From the NCBI RefSeq assembly GCF_900112315.1, contig NZ_FOLL01000007.1:62001-126000 (forward strand): DNA of 64,000 nucleotides, read 5' to 3'. The notes below the pieces were generated by a model. That model did no database searches. It was not told the DNA's origin and was given only the letters and a program-made list of their open reading frames with translations. Positions 34,905 through 44,079 of the stretch are shown piece after piece. Every line of letters begins with the position of its first letter. Position 1 is the stretch's first letter. Both the position numbers and the translations under genes were made by a program. This DNA is from Parapedobacter composti. Lineage in GTDB: Bacteria; Bacteroidota; Bacteroidia; Sphingobacteriales; Sphingobacteriaceae.

Positions 34905-35651
34905 ATGGCTGCGATGAGGGTAGATAAACGCGAGATAATGAACCGGTTGAGGCAGGATATCCTACGTTTACAAGGAGATGTTCCAACGGCAAGCTCCGCA
35001 GCACAACACATAGGGCTCGGTCCGGTGGAAAAAGCTTTCCCAAACGGTGCTTTCCCTGTCCGCGGTATACATGAGTTCATTTACGGAGGTCAAGAAGAAG
35101 CCGCCGCCACAAGTGGTTTCTTAAGCGGGTTGCTCTCCAGGTTCATGAAGGATAGCCGTGTGTGCCTGTGGATTAGCGCGTCAAGGGCACTTTTTCCTCC
35201 TGTCCTCAAGGCCTTTGGTGTAGATCCGCACCACGTTATTTTCGTGGATATGGCACGGGAAAAGGACGTTATGTGGGCGATGGAAGAGGCCCTGAAATGC
35301 GGTGGGCTTGCCGCCGTGGTCGCTGAAGTACAGACACTGGATTTCATCCAGTCAAGGCGGCTTCAGCTGGCGGTAGAAAAAAGCAGGGTAACCGGTTTTG
35401 TAATCCGCAGCACCTCCCAGAGCATCGGGGCCACGGCCTGCGTTGCCCGCTGGCATATCCGGCCAATAGCCAGTGCGCTGGATGAAGGGATGCCCGGCGT
35501 AGGTTTTCCCAGGTGGGAGGTGGAGCTGCTGAAAGTGCGCAATGGCAATCCCGGCCGCTGGAAGATGGAATGGGCTCATGGGCGCTTCCTGCCCCTGGCA
35601 CCCCGGCAGACGCAGCCCCTCATGTCCGGTTGGGACAGGAAATCAGGATAG
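34905..35651 (+). CDS. imuA: ImuA, RecA-like mutasome protein
   Basis: 248 residues with a RecA-like fold. It aligns with ImuA of Bacteroidota: GLGPVEKAFPNGAFPVRGIHEF, CLWISASRALFPPVLKAFGV and GFVIRSTSQSIGATACVARW. The Walker A position (GGQEEAAATSG) lacks the GKT/S triplet, so ATP binding is doubtful. It works with ImuB and DnaE2 in error-prone translesion synthesis, probably as an accessory coupled to RecA or the clamp. First gene of the operon; seven bases before imuB. Confidence 0.88.
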   Translation: MAAMRVDKREIMNRLRQDILRLQGDVPTASSAAQHIGLGPVEKAFPNGAFPVRGIHEFIYGGQEEAAATSGFLSGLLSRFMKDSRVCLWISASRALFPPVLKAFGVDPHHVIFVDMAREKDVMWAMEEALKCGGLAAVVAEVQTLDFIQSRRLQLAVEKSRVTGFVIRSTSQSIGATACVARWHIRPIASALDEGMPGVGFPRWEVELLKVRNGNPGRWKMEWAHGRFLPLAPRQTQPLMSGWDRKSG

Positions 35652-35658
35652 TTTACCC

Positions 35659-37161
35659 ATGGAAAAACGATATGCTTCGATAGTGTTCCGCCACCTGACA
35701 GCAGACAGACTGGCCATCCGGTATCCCGGGTTGCGATCGGTACCGTTTGTGCTGGCAACCCCCATGCATGGCCGCATGGTCATCACGGCAGCTAATGCCC
35801 TGGCAGCAGCAGAGGGTGTAATCCAAGGAATGGTAGTAGCGGATGCCAAGGTGTGTCTGCCAAAGCTGGTGGTGATGAACGAACCGCCGGGATTAGCCCA
35901 ACGGCTGCTCCGGGCGCTGGGCCTCTGGTGCATCCGCTATACCCCCGTCGTAGCGGTTGACCCTCCCGATGGGCTGCTCCTGGATATCAGCGGGTGTGCC
36001 CACCTTTGGGGCGGCGAGCGTAGCTACCTGAAAGAAATCGTCACACGGCTGCGGGGCAAAGGCTATGATACACGCATGGCCATTGCCGGCACCATAGGGA
36101 CGGCGTGGGCGGTGGCGCGTTTCGGCAAGGCAAGTCCCATCATAGCCAATGGCACGGAAGTGGAGGCGCTCCGTCCCCTGCCGCCTGCCGCCCTGCGGCT
36201 GGATCCTGATACCGCGGATAGGCTTATCAGGCTGGGCTTGCGTTCCGTGGGCAGCTTCATGGACATGCCGCCCGCCGTATTGCGCAGGCGCTTCGGCGGG
36301 GGCCTGCCCGCCAGGCTGCGGCAGGCGCTGGGGCAGGAGGCTGAATACATTGCCCCGCTGCGGCCTGCGCCCCCTTATGATGAACGGCTGCCCTGCCTGG
36401 ACCCCATCCGCACGGCCGCAGGCATTGAGCTGGCCATCGGCCGGCTGCTGGATACGCTCTGTGCACGCCTGGCCGGCGAAGGCAAAGGGCTACGGAAAGC
36501 CGTTCTGAGGTGCCACCGGGTGGATGGCAAAACCGTTCAGGTAACCATCAACACCAGCCGGCCATCGGCCAGCGTGCCGCACCTGCTCAGGCTGTTCCAG
36601 TTGCAGCTACCCCGGATTGAGCCGGCTCTGGGCATTGAGCTGTTTGTACTGGAAGCCCCCACGGTGGAAGACACGGCCCCTGTACAGGAAGCCCTGTGGG
36701 CCGGAAACCCGGGATTGGAAGACACAGCTTTGGCGGAGCTGCTCGACCGCCTGAAAAGCCGCAGCGGTACCCGCGCTATCCGCCGCTACCTGCCCGCTGA
36801 ACACCATTGGCCGGAGCGTTCCATCAAGGAAGCAACAACCATCGCCGAACGACCGGCCACGGCATGGACTACCGACAAGCCGCGGCCAGCACGGCTGCTG
36901 GCCACGCCCGAGCCTGTGGAGGTGACAGCGCCTATACCGGATTATCCGCCCATGCTGTTCCGCTACAAAGGTGAGGTACACCTTATTGCGAAAGCCGATG
37001 GACCGGAACGCATTGAACGGGAATGGTGGATGGAATCCGGCGAACACCGCGACTATTATTGCGTGGAAGACCAGCATGGAAAGCGCTATTGGCTGTTCCG
37101 CTCAGGTCATTACAGGGAAGGCGAACCACAGCACTGGTTCTTACATGGATTTTTCGCTTGA
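35659..37161 (+). CDS. imuB: ImuB, inactive Y-family polymerase homolog
   Basis: 500 residues. The Y-family fold is present (MEKRYASIVFRHLTADRLA; VDPPDGLLLDISGCAHLWGG; LIRLGLRSVGSFMDMPPAVL), but the catalytic acidic residues of active polymerases (the first Asp triad and the SxDE motif) are missing or replaced, as in all ImuB. ImuB is known to be a scaffold linking the beta clamp and DnaE2. The start is ATG at 35659; the frame is open 39 codons earlier within imuA, but the Y-family sequence begins here. Confidence 0.9.
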   Translation: MEKRYASIVFRHLTADRLAIRYPGLRSVPFVLATPMHGRMVITAANALAAAEGVIQGMVVADAKVCLPKLVVMNEPPGLAQRLLRALGLWCIRYTPVVAVDPPDGLLLDISGCAHLWGGERSYLKEIVTRLRGKGYDTRMAIAGTIGTAWAVARFGKASPIIANGTEVEALRPLPPAALRLDPDTADRLIRLGLRSVGSFMDMPPAVLRRRFGGGLPARLRQALGQEAEYIAPLRPAPPYDERLPCLDPIRTAAGIELAIGRLLDTLCARLAGEGKGLRKAVLRCHRVDGKTVQVTINTSRPSASVPHLLRLFQLQLPRIEPALGIELFVLEAPTVEDTAPVQEALWAGNPGLEDTALAELLDRLKSRSGTRAIRRYLPAEHHWPERSIKEATTIAERPATAWTTDKPRPARLLATPEPVEVTAPIPDYPPMLFRYKGEVHLIAKADGPERIEREWWMESGEHRDYYCVEDQHGKRYWLFRSGHYREGEPQHWFLHGFFA

Positions 37162-37164
37162 AGC

Positions 37165-40100
37165 ATGGGATACACGGAATTGCAGGTAACCACAAACTTC
37201 AGCTTCCTGCGGGGGGCTTCTCATCCCGAGGAACTGGTGGAACAGGCGGCAGCGCTTGGCTATACCGCTATGGCCGTAACTGACCGTAACAGCTTTTCGG
37301 GCCTCGTGCGGGCGCATACCGCTGCCAAGAAGCATGGTATACGCCTCATCCCCGCCTGCCGGCTGGACCTGCTGGATGGTCCCAGCCTGCTGGCCTACCC
37401 CACCAACCGTGAGGCTTACGGACGCCTCTCCTCCCTGCTCACCAAAGGCAATCGAAGGGCCGAGAAAGGCCAATGCCACCTATACAAAGAAGATGTGTAT
37501 GCCCATAGCGAGGGATTGCTATTCATTGCTGTGCCACCGGAAAAATTGACGGCCACCTACGAGCTGGAACCAAACTATGCAAGACTCATTACGGAATACC
37601 GGGAAACGCTGGGCGACCGCCTTTGCCTGGGTGCTGTGCGCACATATACGGGTGATGACACCAAACGGCTGTTCCGTATCCATCAACTCTGCCAGCAGCT
37701 GTACATGCCCATGGTGGCAATGAATGACGTACATTACCACTTGCCGGAGCGGCGCGAATTACAGGATGTGCTGACCTGCATCCGCGAAAAATGCACCATC
37801 CACACCGCCGGATTCCGGCTGCATGCCAATGCCGAGCGGTACCTCAAACCCCTGGATGAAATGGAGCGCCTCTTCCGGCAGTACCCAGATGCCATCCGCA
37901 ATGCGGAGGCGGTGGCGGAGGCTTGCCACTTTTCACTGGATGAACTGCAATATGTCTACCCCGAAGAACTGACCTCCGAAGGACGTACCCCGCAGGAAGA
38001 ACTCGTACACTTAACCTGGGAAGGGGCACGCAAACAGTTCGGGGAGGATATCCCCGAAAAAGTGCGGCAAAACCTCAACCATGAACTGGCGTTCATCGAA
38101 AAGAAAAACTATGCCTCCTATTTTCTGACGGTATATGATTATGTGCGCTTCGCGCGAAGCCGTAACATCCTGTGCCAGGGACGCGGCTCGGCAGCCAATT
38201 CAACGGTATGCTATTGCCTGGGCATCACTTCAGTAAACCCCACGAAAATCAACCTGCTCTTTGCCCGCTTCATGTCGGATGCCCGCGACGAACCTCCCGA
38301 TATTGATGTGGATTTCGAGCATGAGCGGCGCGAAGAAGTGATCCAGTATATTTACCAGAAATACGGGCGGCACCGTGCGGCCATCGTGGCTACCGTTACA
38401 CAGGTACGTGCCAAGGGTGCCATCCGCGACGTGGGCAAAGCCATGGGGCTGTCGGTGGATGCCGTGGGGCGCCTGGCCGGCACCATCGGCAGCCATTGGG
38501 ATGACCATTTCGACCCGCAACTGCTGATCGCACAAGGCTTTAATCCCGGCGATCCGCTCCTGCGCAAGGTGCTGAAGCTGACCTACCAGTACATGGGTTT
38601 CCCACGGCAGTTGGGCCAGCATACGGGCGGATTCGTCATCACGCAGGGTAATCTCCATGAACTATGCCCCATCATGAACGCCCGCATGGCAGACCGCACC
38701 TGCCTGGAATGGAACAAAGACGACCTCGAAGCCCTGGGCTTCCTGAAAGTGGATGTGCTGGGTCTGGGCATGCTTACCTGCATCCGCAAGGGGTTTGACC
38801 TGGTTAAGCAACATTATGGTCGTGACCTCACACTGGCCAGCATCAATAAGGAGGAAGACCCCAAGGTATACGAGATGATCAGCCATGCGGACACGCTGGG
38901 CGTATTCCAGATTGAAAGCCGCGCGCAGATGTCTATGCTGCCGCGCCTGCGACCCCGGGAATTTTACGACCTGGTCATTGAGGTAGCCATCGTCCGGCCC
39001 GGCCCCATACAGGGCGATATGGTGCACCCCTACCTCCGCCGGCGAAACAACGAGGAAGCCATAGACTACCCCTCCGAAGAAATCAAGGGCATATTAAAGC
39101 GTACGCTGGGTGTCCCGCTATTCCAGGAACAGGCCATGGAAATCGCCATCGTGGCGGCGGGCTTCCTCCCGGAGGAAGCCGATGAACTGCGCCGCAGCAT
39201 GGCCACCTTCAAAGCTAAGGGAGAGGTGAGCCGCTTCCATGAAAAGATGGTAAGCGGCATGGTGAAACGGGGCTACTCCGAAGACTTTGCCAACCGCGTG
39301 TTCCGGCAGATTCAGGGATTCGGCAGCTACGGCTTTCCGGAAAGCCATGCCGCTTCCTTTGCGCTGCTGGTATACGTTTCCTCCTGGCTGAAATGCCATT
39401 ACCCCGATATTTTTGCCGCGGCGCTGCTCAACAGCCAGCCCATGGGCTTCTACCAGCCCGCGCAAATCATCATCGATGCCCGCAAGCACGGGGTAACGGT
39501 GTTGCCGGTAGACGTAAACCACTCCCATTGGGACCATACGCTGGAAGGAGAATTCGGCCAGCGCTACCACGCCTTGCGCCTCGGCTTCCGGCAAGTAAAA
39601 GGCATGGGACAGGAGGATGCTGAAACCCTGGTAAACGCCCGTGGCAGCGGCTATGCCTCGGTAACCGCACTGGCCGATGCCGGGGTATCGGCAGCAGCAC
39701 TGGAACGGCTGGCCGATGCCGATGCGTTCCGCTCACTGGGCCTCGACCGCCGGCAGGCACTATGGAAAATAGCCGCATTGCCCGACAGGCCCCTTGCGCT
39801 GTTCGAAGGACAACCGGCAGCTCCGGAGGAAGGCCAGGTAGCACTGCCTCTGATGACCCCGGGCGAACACGTGGTGCAGGATTATGCCAGCACGGCGCTA
39901 TCACTGAAAGCCCACCCCGTGAGCTTCCTGCGGGAACAGCTAAACCTGCTGCACGTGACACCTACAGGTGCATTGTCTACACTGGCAGACGGCATGCTGG
40001 TAAAAGTATGCGGCCTGGTAACCGTGCGGCAACGGCCCGGCACGGCCAAGGGCGTGCTGTTTGTCACCATAGAAGACGAAACCGGCTTCGCCAACCTCGT

Positions 40101-40311
40101 GGTATGGGGCAAGTTGTTTGAAAAATACCGACGGGCCATCCTGCAATCCCGGCTGCTTATGGCCACGGGCAAACTGCAAATCGAGGGCGAAGTTATCCAT
40201 GTGATTGTGCACCAATGCTTCAACCTCAACGGATGGCTGCGCGGGCTATCCGCAACGCCAGACAGTCCGGAAGTAAACCAAGTGTTCTACAAGGGCCGGA
40301 ATTTCCAGTAA
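37165..40311 (+). CDS. dnaE2: Error-prone DNA polymerase DnaE2 (ImuC)
   Basis: 1048 residues, the usual length. PHP domain at the N-terminus (MGYTELQVTTNFSFLRGASH), polymerase C-family core with DARDEPPDIDVDFEHERR (catalytic Asp residues) and GRGSAANSTVCYCLGIT, fingers GVPLFQEQAMEIAI, helix-hairpin-helix and OB domain (KGVLFVTIEDETGFANLVVW). Third gene of the mutasome operon, starting four bases after the imuB stop. It carries out mutagenic lesion bypass with ImuA and ImuB. Confidence 0.95.
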   Translation: MGYTELQVTTNFSFLRGASHPEELVEQAAALGYTAMAVTDRNSFSGLVRAHTAAKKHGIRLIPACRLDLLDGPSLLAYPTNREAYGRLSSLLTKGNRRAEKGQCHLYKEDVYAHSEGLLFIAVPPEKLTATYELEPNYARLITEYRETLGDRLCLGAVRTYTGDDTKRLFRIHQLCQQLYMPMVAMNDVHYHLPERRELQDVLTCIREKCTIHTAGFRLHANAERYLKPLDEMERLFRQYPDAIRNAEAVAEACHFSLDELQYVYPEELTSEGRTPQEELVHLTWEGARKQFGEDIPEKVRQNLNHELAFIEKKNYASYFLTVYDYVRFARSRNILCQGRGSAANSTVCYCLGITSVNPTKINLLFARFMSDARDEPPDIDVDFEHERREEVIQYIYQKYGRHRAAIVATVTQVRAKGAIRDVGKAMGLSVDAVGRLAGTIGSHWDDHFDPQLLIAQGFNPGDPLLRKVLKLTYQYMGFPRQLGQHTGGFVITQGNLHELCPIMNARMADRTCLEWNKDDLEALGFLKVDVLGLGMLTCIRKGFDLVKQHYGRDLTLASINKEEDPKVYEMISHADTLGVFQIESRAQMSMLPRLRPREFYDLVIEVAIVRPGPIQGDMVHPYLRRRNNEEAIDYPSEEIKGILKRTLGVPLFQEQAMEIAIVAAGFLPEEADELRRSMATFKAKGEVSRFHEKMVSGMVKRGYSEDFANRVFRQIQGFGSYGFPESHAASFALLVYVSSWLKCHYPDIFAAALLNSQPMGFYQPAQIIIDARKHGVTVLPVDVNHSHWDHTLEGEFGQRYHALRLGFRQVKGMGQEDAETLVNARGSGYASVTALADAGVSAAALERLADADAFRSLGLDRRQALWKIAALPDRPLALFEGQPAAPEEGQVALPLMTPGEHVVQDYASTALSLKAHPVSFLREQLNLLHVTPTGALSTLADGMLVKVCGLVTVRQRPGTAKGVLFVTIEDETGFANLVVWGKLFEKYRRAILQSRLLMATGKLQIEGEVIHVIVHQCFNLNGWLRGLSATPDSPEVNQVFYKGRNFQ

Positions 40312-40332
40312 AGGCACCGCTGCCTCCTTTGG

Positions 40333-40856
40333 TCAACAGCCAAAATTACCGAACCGCCATGAACAAGAAAGGAAAACATAGCGCCCTAACACATTGCTGC
40401 GGTAATCGCTTACGCCGTTGCGGCTGACAGTGCGGCCGACGTTGGTATTTTGATTTGACAGGTCATGGAATTCCAAGGAAAAAATGAAAATGACAGGCAG
40501 AGGCTTTGTTATGGAAAGCTCATCCAACTCAATGGTCTTGGCTTCCAACATTACTTTTCCCATCTCATACTGTTCTCCATTGCTCGGTATCTCGCCTTGC
40601 ACGCTTTTGACCTTGTACCCAAATGAGTGATGTGCACCTGAAACCGGACATCTTTTACGTTTTTGAAGATAAATTTGCCCTTATCCGAACTGACAGTGGC
40701 CAACGTATCACCAGCCGACACCAACCGCACATTGGCTCTGCTCACTGCCGCTCCCGTAGAATCTACCAATGCGCCACTTAATGTGCGGCCGCGGGACTAC
40801 CCCAGTAATGTAGTGGCTATGAAAAGCGCCGGCAATATACTGACTGCATACCGCAT
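40333..40856 (-). pseudogene. Remnant of a TonB-linked outer-membrane receptor
   Basis: Reading the minus strand from 40856: MRYAVSILPALFIATTLLG, a TAG stop (likely from CAG), then in frame a carboxypeptidase-regulatory-like domain (GALVDSTGAAVSRANVRLVS, KGKFIFKNVKDVRFQVHITH). A one-base loss at THLG(Y)K shifts frame; in the new frame it continues SVQGEIPSNGEQYEMGK, LEAKTIELDELSITKP, and then a barrel C-terminus (DLSNQNTNVGRTVSRNGVSD, SNVLGRYVFLSCSWRFGNFG). Several hundred residues of plug and barrel are missing between the two parts. Clear decay by nonsense, frameshift and internal deletion. Confidence 0.8.
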
Positions 40857-40863
40857 GCCGGAA

Positions 40864-43125
40864 TCATTTTCTTCTTCTTCGTACCAACGTGATACTGCCT
40901 GCCGAAACGATAAGTAAAGGCAGGACAGCAAAGAAAACAATCTTTTGGTGATTAACGCCCTTACGGGTTACCTTCACCACGCGGTCTGTTGCCCTATCCC
41001 CATTGGGACTGTAAGGATACGCACCATCGGAGAACCACCGGAACAGGCGGTTAATCACAAATGATGCATTTTGAGCTGCGGGCCGTTGAATCTCCGTATT
41101 GCTCATAAAGTCGGCATCACCAGACACGATGATACGCTGCTCGCGGCCGCCAACCTGTCTACTGGCCGCCACCAATAACGTGAGCCGCTCCTTACGCTCG
41201 GCGACAGGATTAAACTTCACCTTTTCCACTGCGAGATCAAAAGCACCAATCTTATTCCAAGTAGCAACGGAATCAGTCACGAGAATTGGTGTAATCCGGA
41301 AACCCGAGGTATCGGCAACACGTATGGCCGCCGTGCCCCGCATACTTATTCTGGCTCCATCGAAAAAGCCGAACCCTAAGCTGTCTGCCTGCCTTGAAAA
41401 CCGTCCGTATACCAAATCAGGCTCATCATACGCACTCTCCTGCATAACCGTACCCGGCACCAGCTCAACGCCTAACCGACTGGTAATCGGATTGATAGCG
41501 GCCTGCTTACCTGGCTCACCAGCTAGCATCAGATTACCGCCACGGTCGATATACCGGTTAATTTTAGCCAAGCTCGCAGCGTCATAAGCCGTTATCGGAT
41601 CACAAATCATCAATACAGCAATATCCGTTGGTATTTCACCAATTGTATCCAATGCCACGGGCTTGGTATCAAAACCCTGATTAATTAACGACGCACGTAT
41701 ACTCAGTCCTTGCGTGACGACCTGGTAACTTCCATTATCTATCCTGTCTATGGCACGCTCGCCATTAGCCGCTAGCGTCCACACTGTCGCTGCGCCGTCA
41801 ACCAGCCGCTTGAACGCCGCCATCACCTCACTTTCACCAGGATATTGGAGCATATCATCATACATGCGCAGGGGGGTAACCTTACCTTGATATTCAAGCA
41901 TCCGCACGAAACCGTTTTCCTCGGTACGCAAGTCCATTGCTCGCCGTATGGCCTCCGGCGGCAATACCTTACCAAAGTCGAATCCGCGGACTTTAGCTAC
42001 ATGGCGGGCCTGTGCTTCCAGTGTCTTGGTGGTATCCAAACCGTACCGCACCGAGTCATAATAATTCACATAAACAAGCTCCATATCCGGCAGGAAGCGT
42101 TGATAGCGCTCAAATTGTCGGCGATCAGGAATCCTGTTTTTTGGCTCACCGTACGTTACCTTTCGGTCAAGTAAATTGGTATAGCTGGTCAGGCGAACCG
42201 GTCCATTGAGCCTGGCAATCAAATCCTGTGATTTTCGGCTTAGCGTTTGGTCATCCACGCGGGTAGTATCCCAGTACAAGATAAATGAAGGGCGGGAAGC
42301 GATGAAAATTACCCCCACCAGTGCAGCCACCAATGCAGTATACGTCCCGATGCGCACAGCCATCGGTCGGCGTTTACGTCCGGCATCCAGCTTCAACATG
42401 GCAAGGATTAAAAAGAATACCGTAACAGCAAGGAAATAAATTGCCTCACGGGTGGTAAGCAGCCCGTTAATAATCCCATCCATTCTGCCCGAAAGAGCAA
42501 TCCAATACGTGACTTCCCGCAAGCCATCAATATTCTGGCCTATGCGTCCCACGTAGTTCAGTGCCGACAAAGCGGCCAGCGTACTAACGGCCGCCACGAT
42601 GGGGTAGCCCGTAAGACTGGACATGAACAGACCGATGGACAAGTAGGTGCTTAACAACATGAACAAACCAAATGTACCTCCCAACACAAACCCTACGTCC
42701 AGCGATTCAACGGACCCCAAGGCCGCTAACATATATACCAGCACCACGCCGCAGAGCAACAGGCCATACCCCATCATGCCAGTAAATTTCCCTAGTACAA
42801 TCTGTAGGTTGTTCACAGGCGAAGATTGGAGCAGTTTAATGCTGCCACTGCTGATTTCCCTGCTCATCAACCCCATGGTTAATAAAGGAATATAGAGGTA
42901 CAATGTCTTGGAGATAGCCGTTAGCAGGCCCGTATCTCCCGAAAACAGCGCCCGGGTCAGCGCAGGTAATTGTCGGCCAAGTTGTTGCTGCGTTTCCATT
43001 TGGTAGAGCATATCCGTATACGTCATACCACATTGGATCACAAAGATGGCCAGCAACAGCCAAGCAATGGGAGAATAAAATAGCACAGCCAGCTCCAAAC
43101 GCGCAATTTGAATAATCTTTTGCAT
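40864..43125 (-). CDS. GldF-GldG-like ABC permease fusion (distal copy)
   Basis: 753 residues. N-terminal ABC-2 permease of about six helices (IARLELAVLFYSPIAWLLLA; SREISSGSIKLLQSSPVNN), then a GldG-like extracytoplasmic domain (about 290-725: YWDTTRVDDQTLSRKSQDLI, YIDRGGNLMLAGEPGKQAAI, RIIVSGDADFMSNTEIQRP) and a C-terminal helix (FFAVLPLLIVSAGSITLV). It is paralogous along its length to the gene at 44.1-46.4 kb, with the ATPase between them. The start is ATG at 43125 with GGAGGT; the frame runs upstream into the ATPase gene antifunctionally. Not proof of gliding; substrate unknown. Confidence 0.85.
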   Translation of the reverse strand: MQKIIQIARLELAVLFYSPIAWLLLAIFVIQCGMTYTDMLYQMETQQQLGRQLPALTRALFSGDTGLLTAISKTLYLYIPLLTMGLMSREISSGSIKLLQSSPVNNLQIVLGKFTGMMGYGLLLCGVVLVYMLAALGSVESLDVGFVLGGTFGLFMLLSTYLSIGLFMSSLTGYPIVAAVSTLAALSALNYVGRIGQNIDGLREVTYWIALSGRMDGIINGLLTTREAIYFLAVTVFFLILAMLKLDAGRKRRPMAVRIGTYTALVAALVGVIFIASRPSFILYWDTTRVDDQTLSRKSQDLIARLNGPVRLTSYTNLLDRKVTYGEPKNRIPDRRQFERYQRFLPDMELVYVNYYDSVRYGLDTTKTLEAQARHVAKVRGFDFGKVLPPEAIRRAMDLRTEENGFVRMLEYQGKVTPLRMYDDMLQYPGESEVMAAFKRLVDGAATVWTLAANGERAIDRIDNGSYQVVTQGLSIRASLINQGFDTKPVALDTIGEIPTDIAVLMICDPITAYDAASLAKINRYIDRGGNLMLAGEPGKQAAINPITSRLGVELVPGTVMQESAYDEPDLVYGRFSRQADSLGFGFFDGARISMRGTAAIRVADTSGFRITPILVTDSVATWNKIGAFDLAVEKVKFNPVAERKERLTLLVAASRQVGGREQRIIVSGDADFMSNTEIQRPAAQNASFVINRLFRWFSDGAYPYSPNGDRATDRVVKVTRKGVNHQKIVFFAVLPLLIVSAGSITLVRRRRK

Positions 43126-43126
43126 G

Positions 43127-44062
43127 CTATACCTCCTTAGCGGCGTTTTTTGATAATTGAGCAAAGACACCATCAAGAGACGTCTTCTCCAGATAGATTT
43201 CTTTAAGGTCCCAACCGTGCTCCAATGCATGGCCGATAACTGTTTTTGTGATGTCTGCGCTCCCTTCAAAACGGCAGCGATACATGCGGGGACCAATAAG
43301 CTCCACCTCGGTAATACCAGGTAGCCGTATTTCATCCATCGCCGTTGGAGGCTGATCAAGCGTTACCACGAAACTATTGGGTGCAATGTAATTATTGAAG
43401 GCGTACATGGTGTCTGCAAACACTACCCGACCCAGTTCAATCATAATGATATTATCGCACGTTGCCTGAACTTCAGATAAGATGTGCGTGGATAGGATAA
43501 CGGCCCGTTCTTCAGCAATCTCCTTTATGAGCTTACGAACTTCCAATATCTGATTAGGATCCAATCCGTTGGTAGGCTCATCCAACACCACCAGCTTAGG
43601 TTGATGTATAATGGCTTGAGCAATACCTACCCGTTGCTGGTACCCCCCCGAAAGGTTGCTGAGCAGCCTGTTGCTGAAGTGGGTTATGCCACATTTCGCT
43701 TTAGCCATATCCATGGCAGCTTTAATGTCGCTTTGGGGCACTGAGCGGAGATAAGCGCAGTGGCGCAGGTATTCATCAACTGTCAGTTCGAGATGCAGCG
43801 GTGCTTTCTGCGGAAGGAAGCCTATCAACTTTTTCGCTTCCACCGGATTATCGCGCACACTTATCCCGTCAATGTGGGCATGTCCTTCCGTCTGGTTGAT
43901 AACCCCGCACAGAATATTCATCGTTGTGGATTTGCCAGCGCCGTTGGAGCCGAGTAATCCCAGTATACCCTGTGAAGGGATTTCGAAATTAATATCACGA
44001 ATGGCCCAGTCGCGCGTGTAGCGATGAGACAGGTGTTCGATTTTAGCTATGTATGATTTCAT
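43127..44062 (-). CDS. ABC transporter ATPase (GldA-like)
   Basis: 311 residues. Walker A GLLGSNGAGKSTTMNI, Q-loop LIGFLPQKAPLHLEL, signature NLSGGYQQRVGIAQ, Walker B PKLVVLDEPTNGLDP and H-loop VILSTHILSE are all intact, followed by a ~90-residue C-terminal extension. It energises one or both GldF-GldG fusions that flank it (gaps of 17 bp and 1 bp). It resembles GldA of gliding-motility transporters but such ATPases also serve other systems. Confidence 0.92.
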   Translation of the reverse strand: MKSYIAKIEHLSHRYTRDWAIRDINFEIPSQGILGLLGSNGAGKSTTMNILCGVINQTEGHAHIDGISVRDNPVEAKKLIGFLPQKAPLHLELTVDEYLRHCAYLRSVPQSDIKAAMDMAKAKCGITHFSNRLLSNLSGGYQQRVGIAQAIIHQPKLVVLDEPTNGLDPNQILEVRKLIKEIAEERAVILSTHILSEVQATCDNIIMIELGRVVFADTMYAFNNYIAPNSFVVTLDQPPTAMDEIRLPGITEVELIGPRMYRCRFEGSADITKTVIGHALEHGWDLKEIYLEKTSLDGVFAQLSKNAAKEV

Positions 44063-44079
44063 GATGGAAATGTTCGGAT

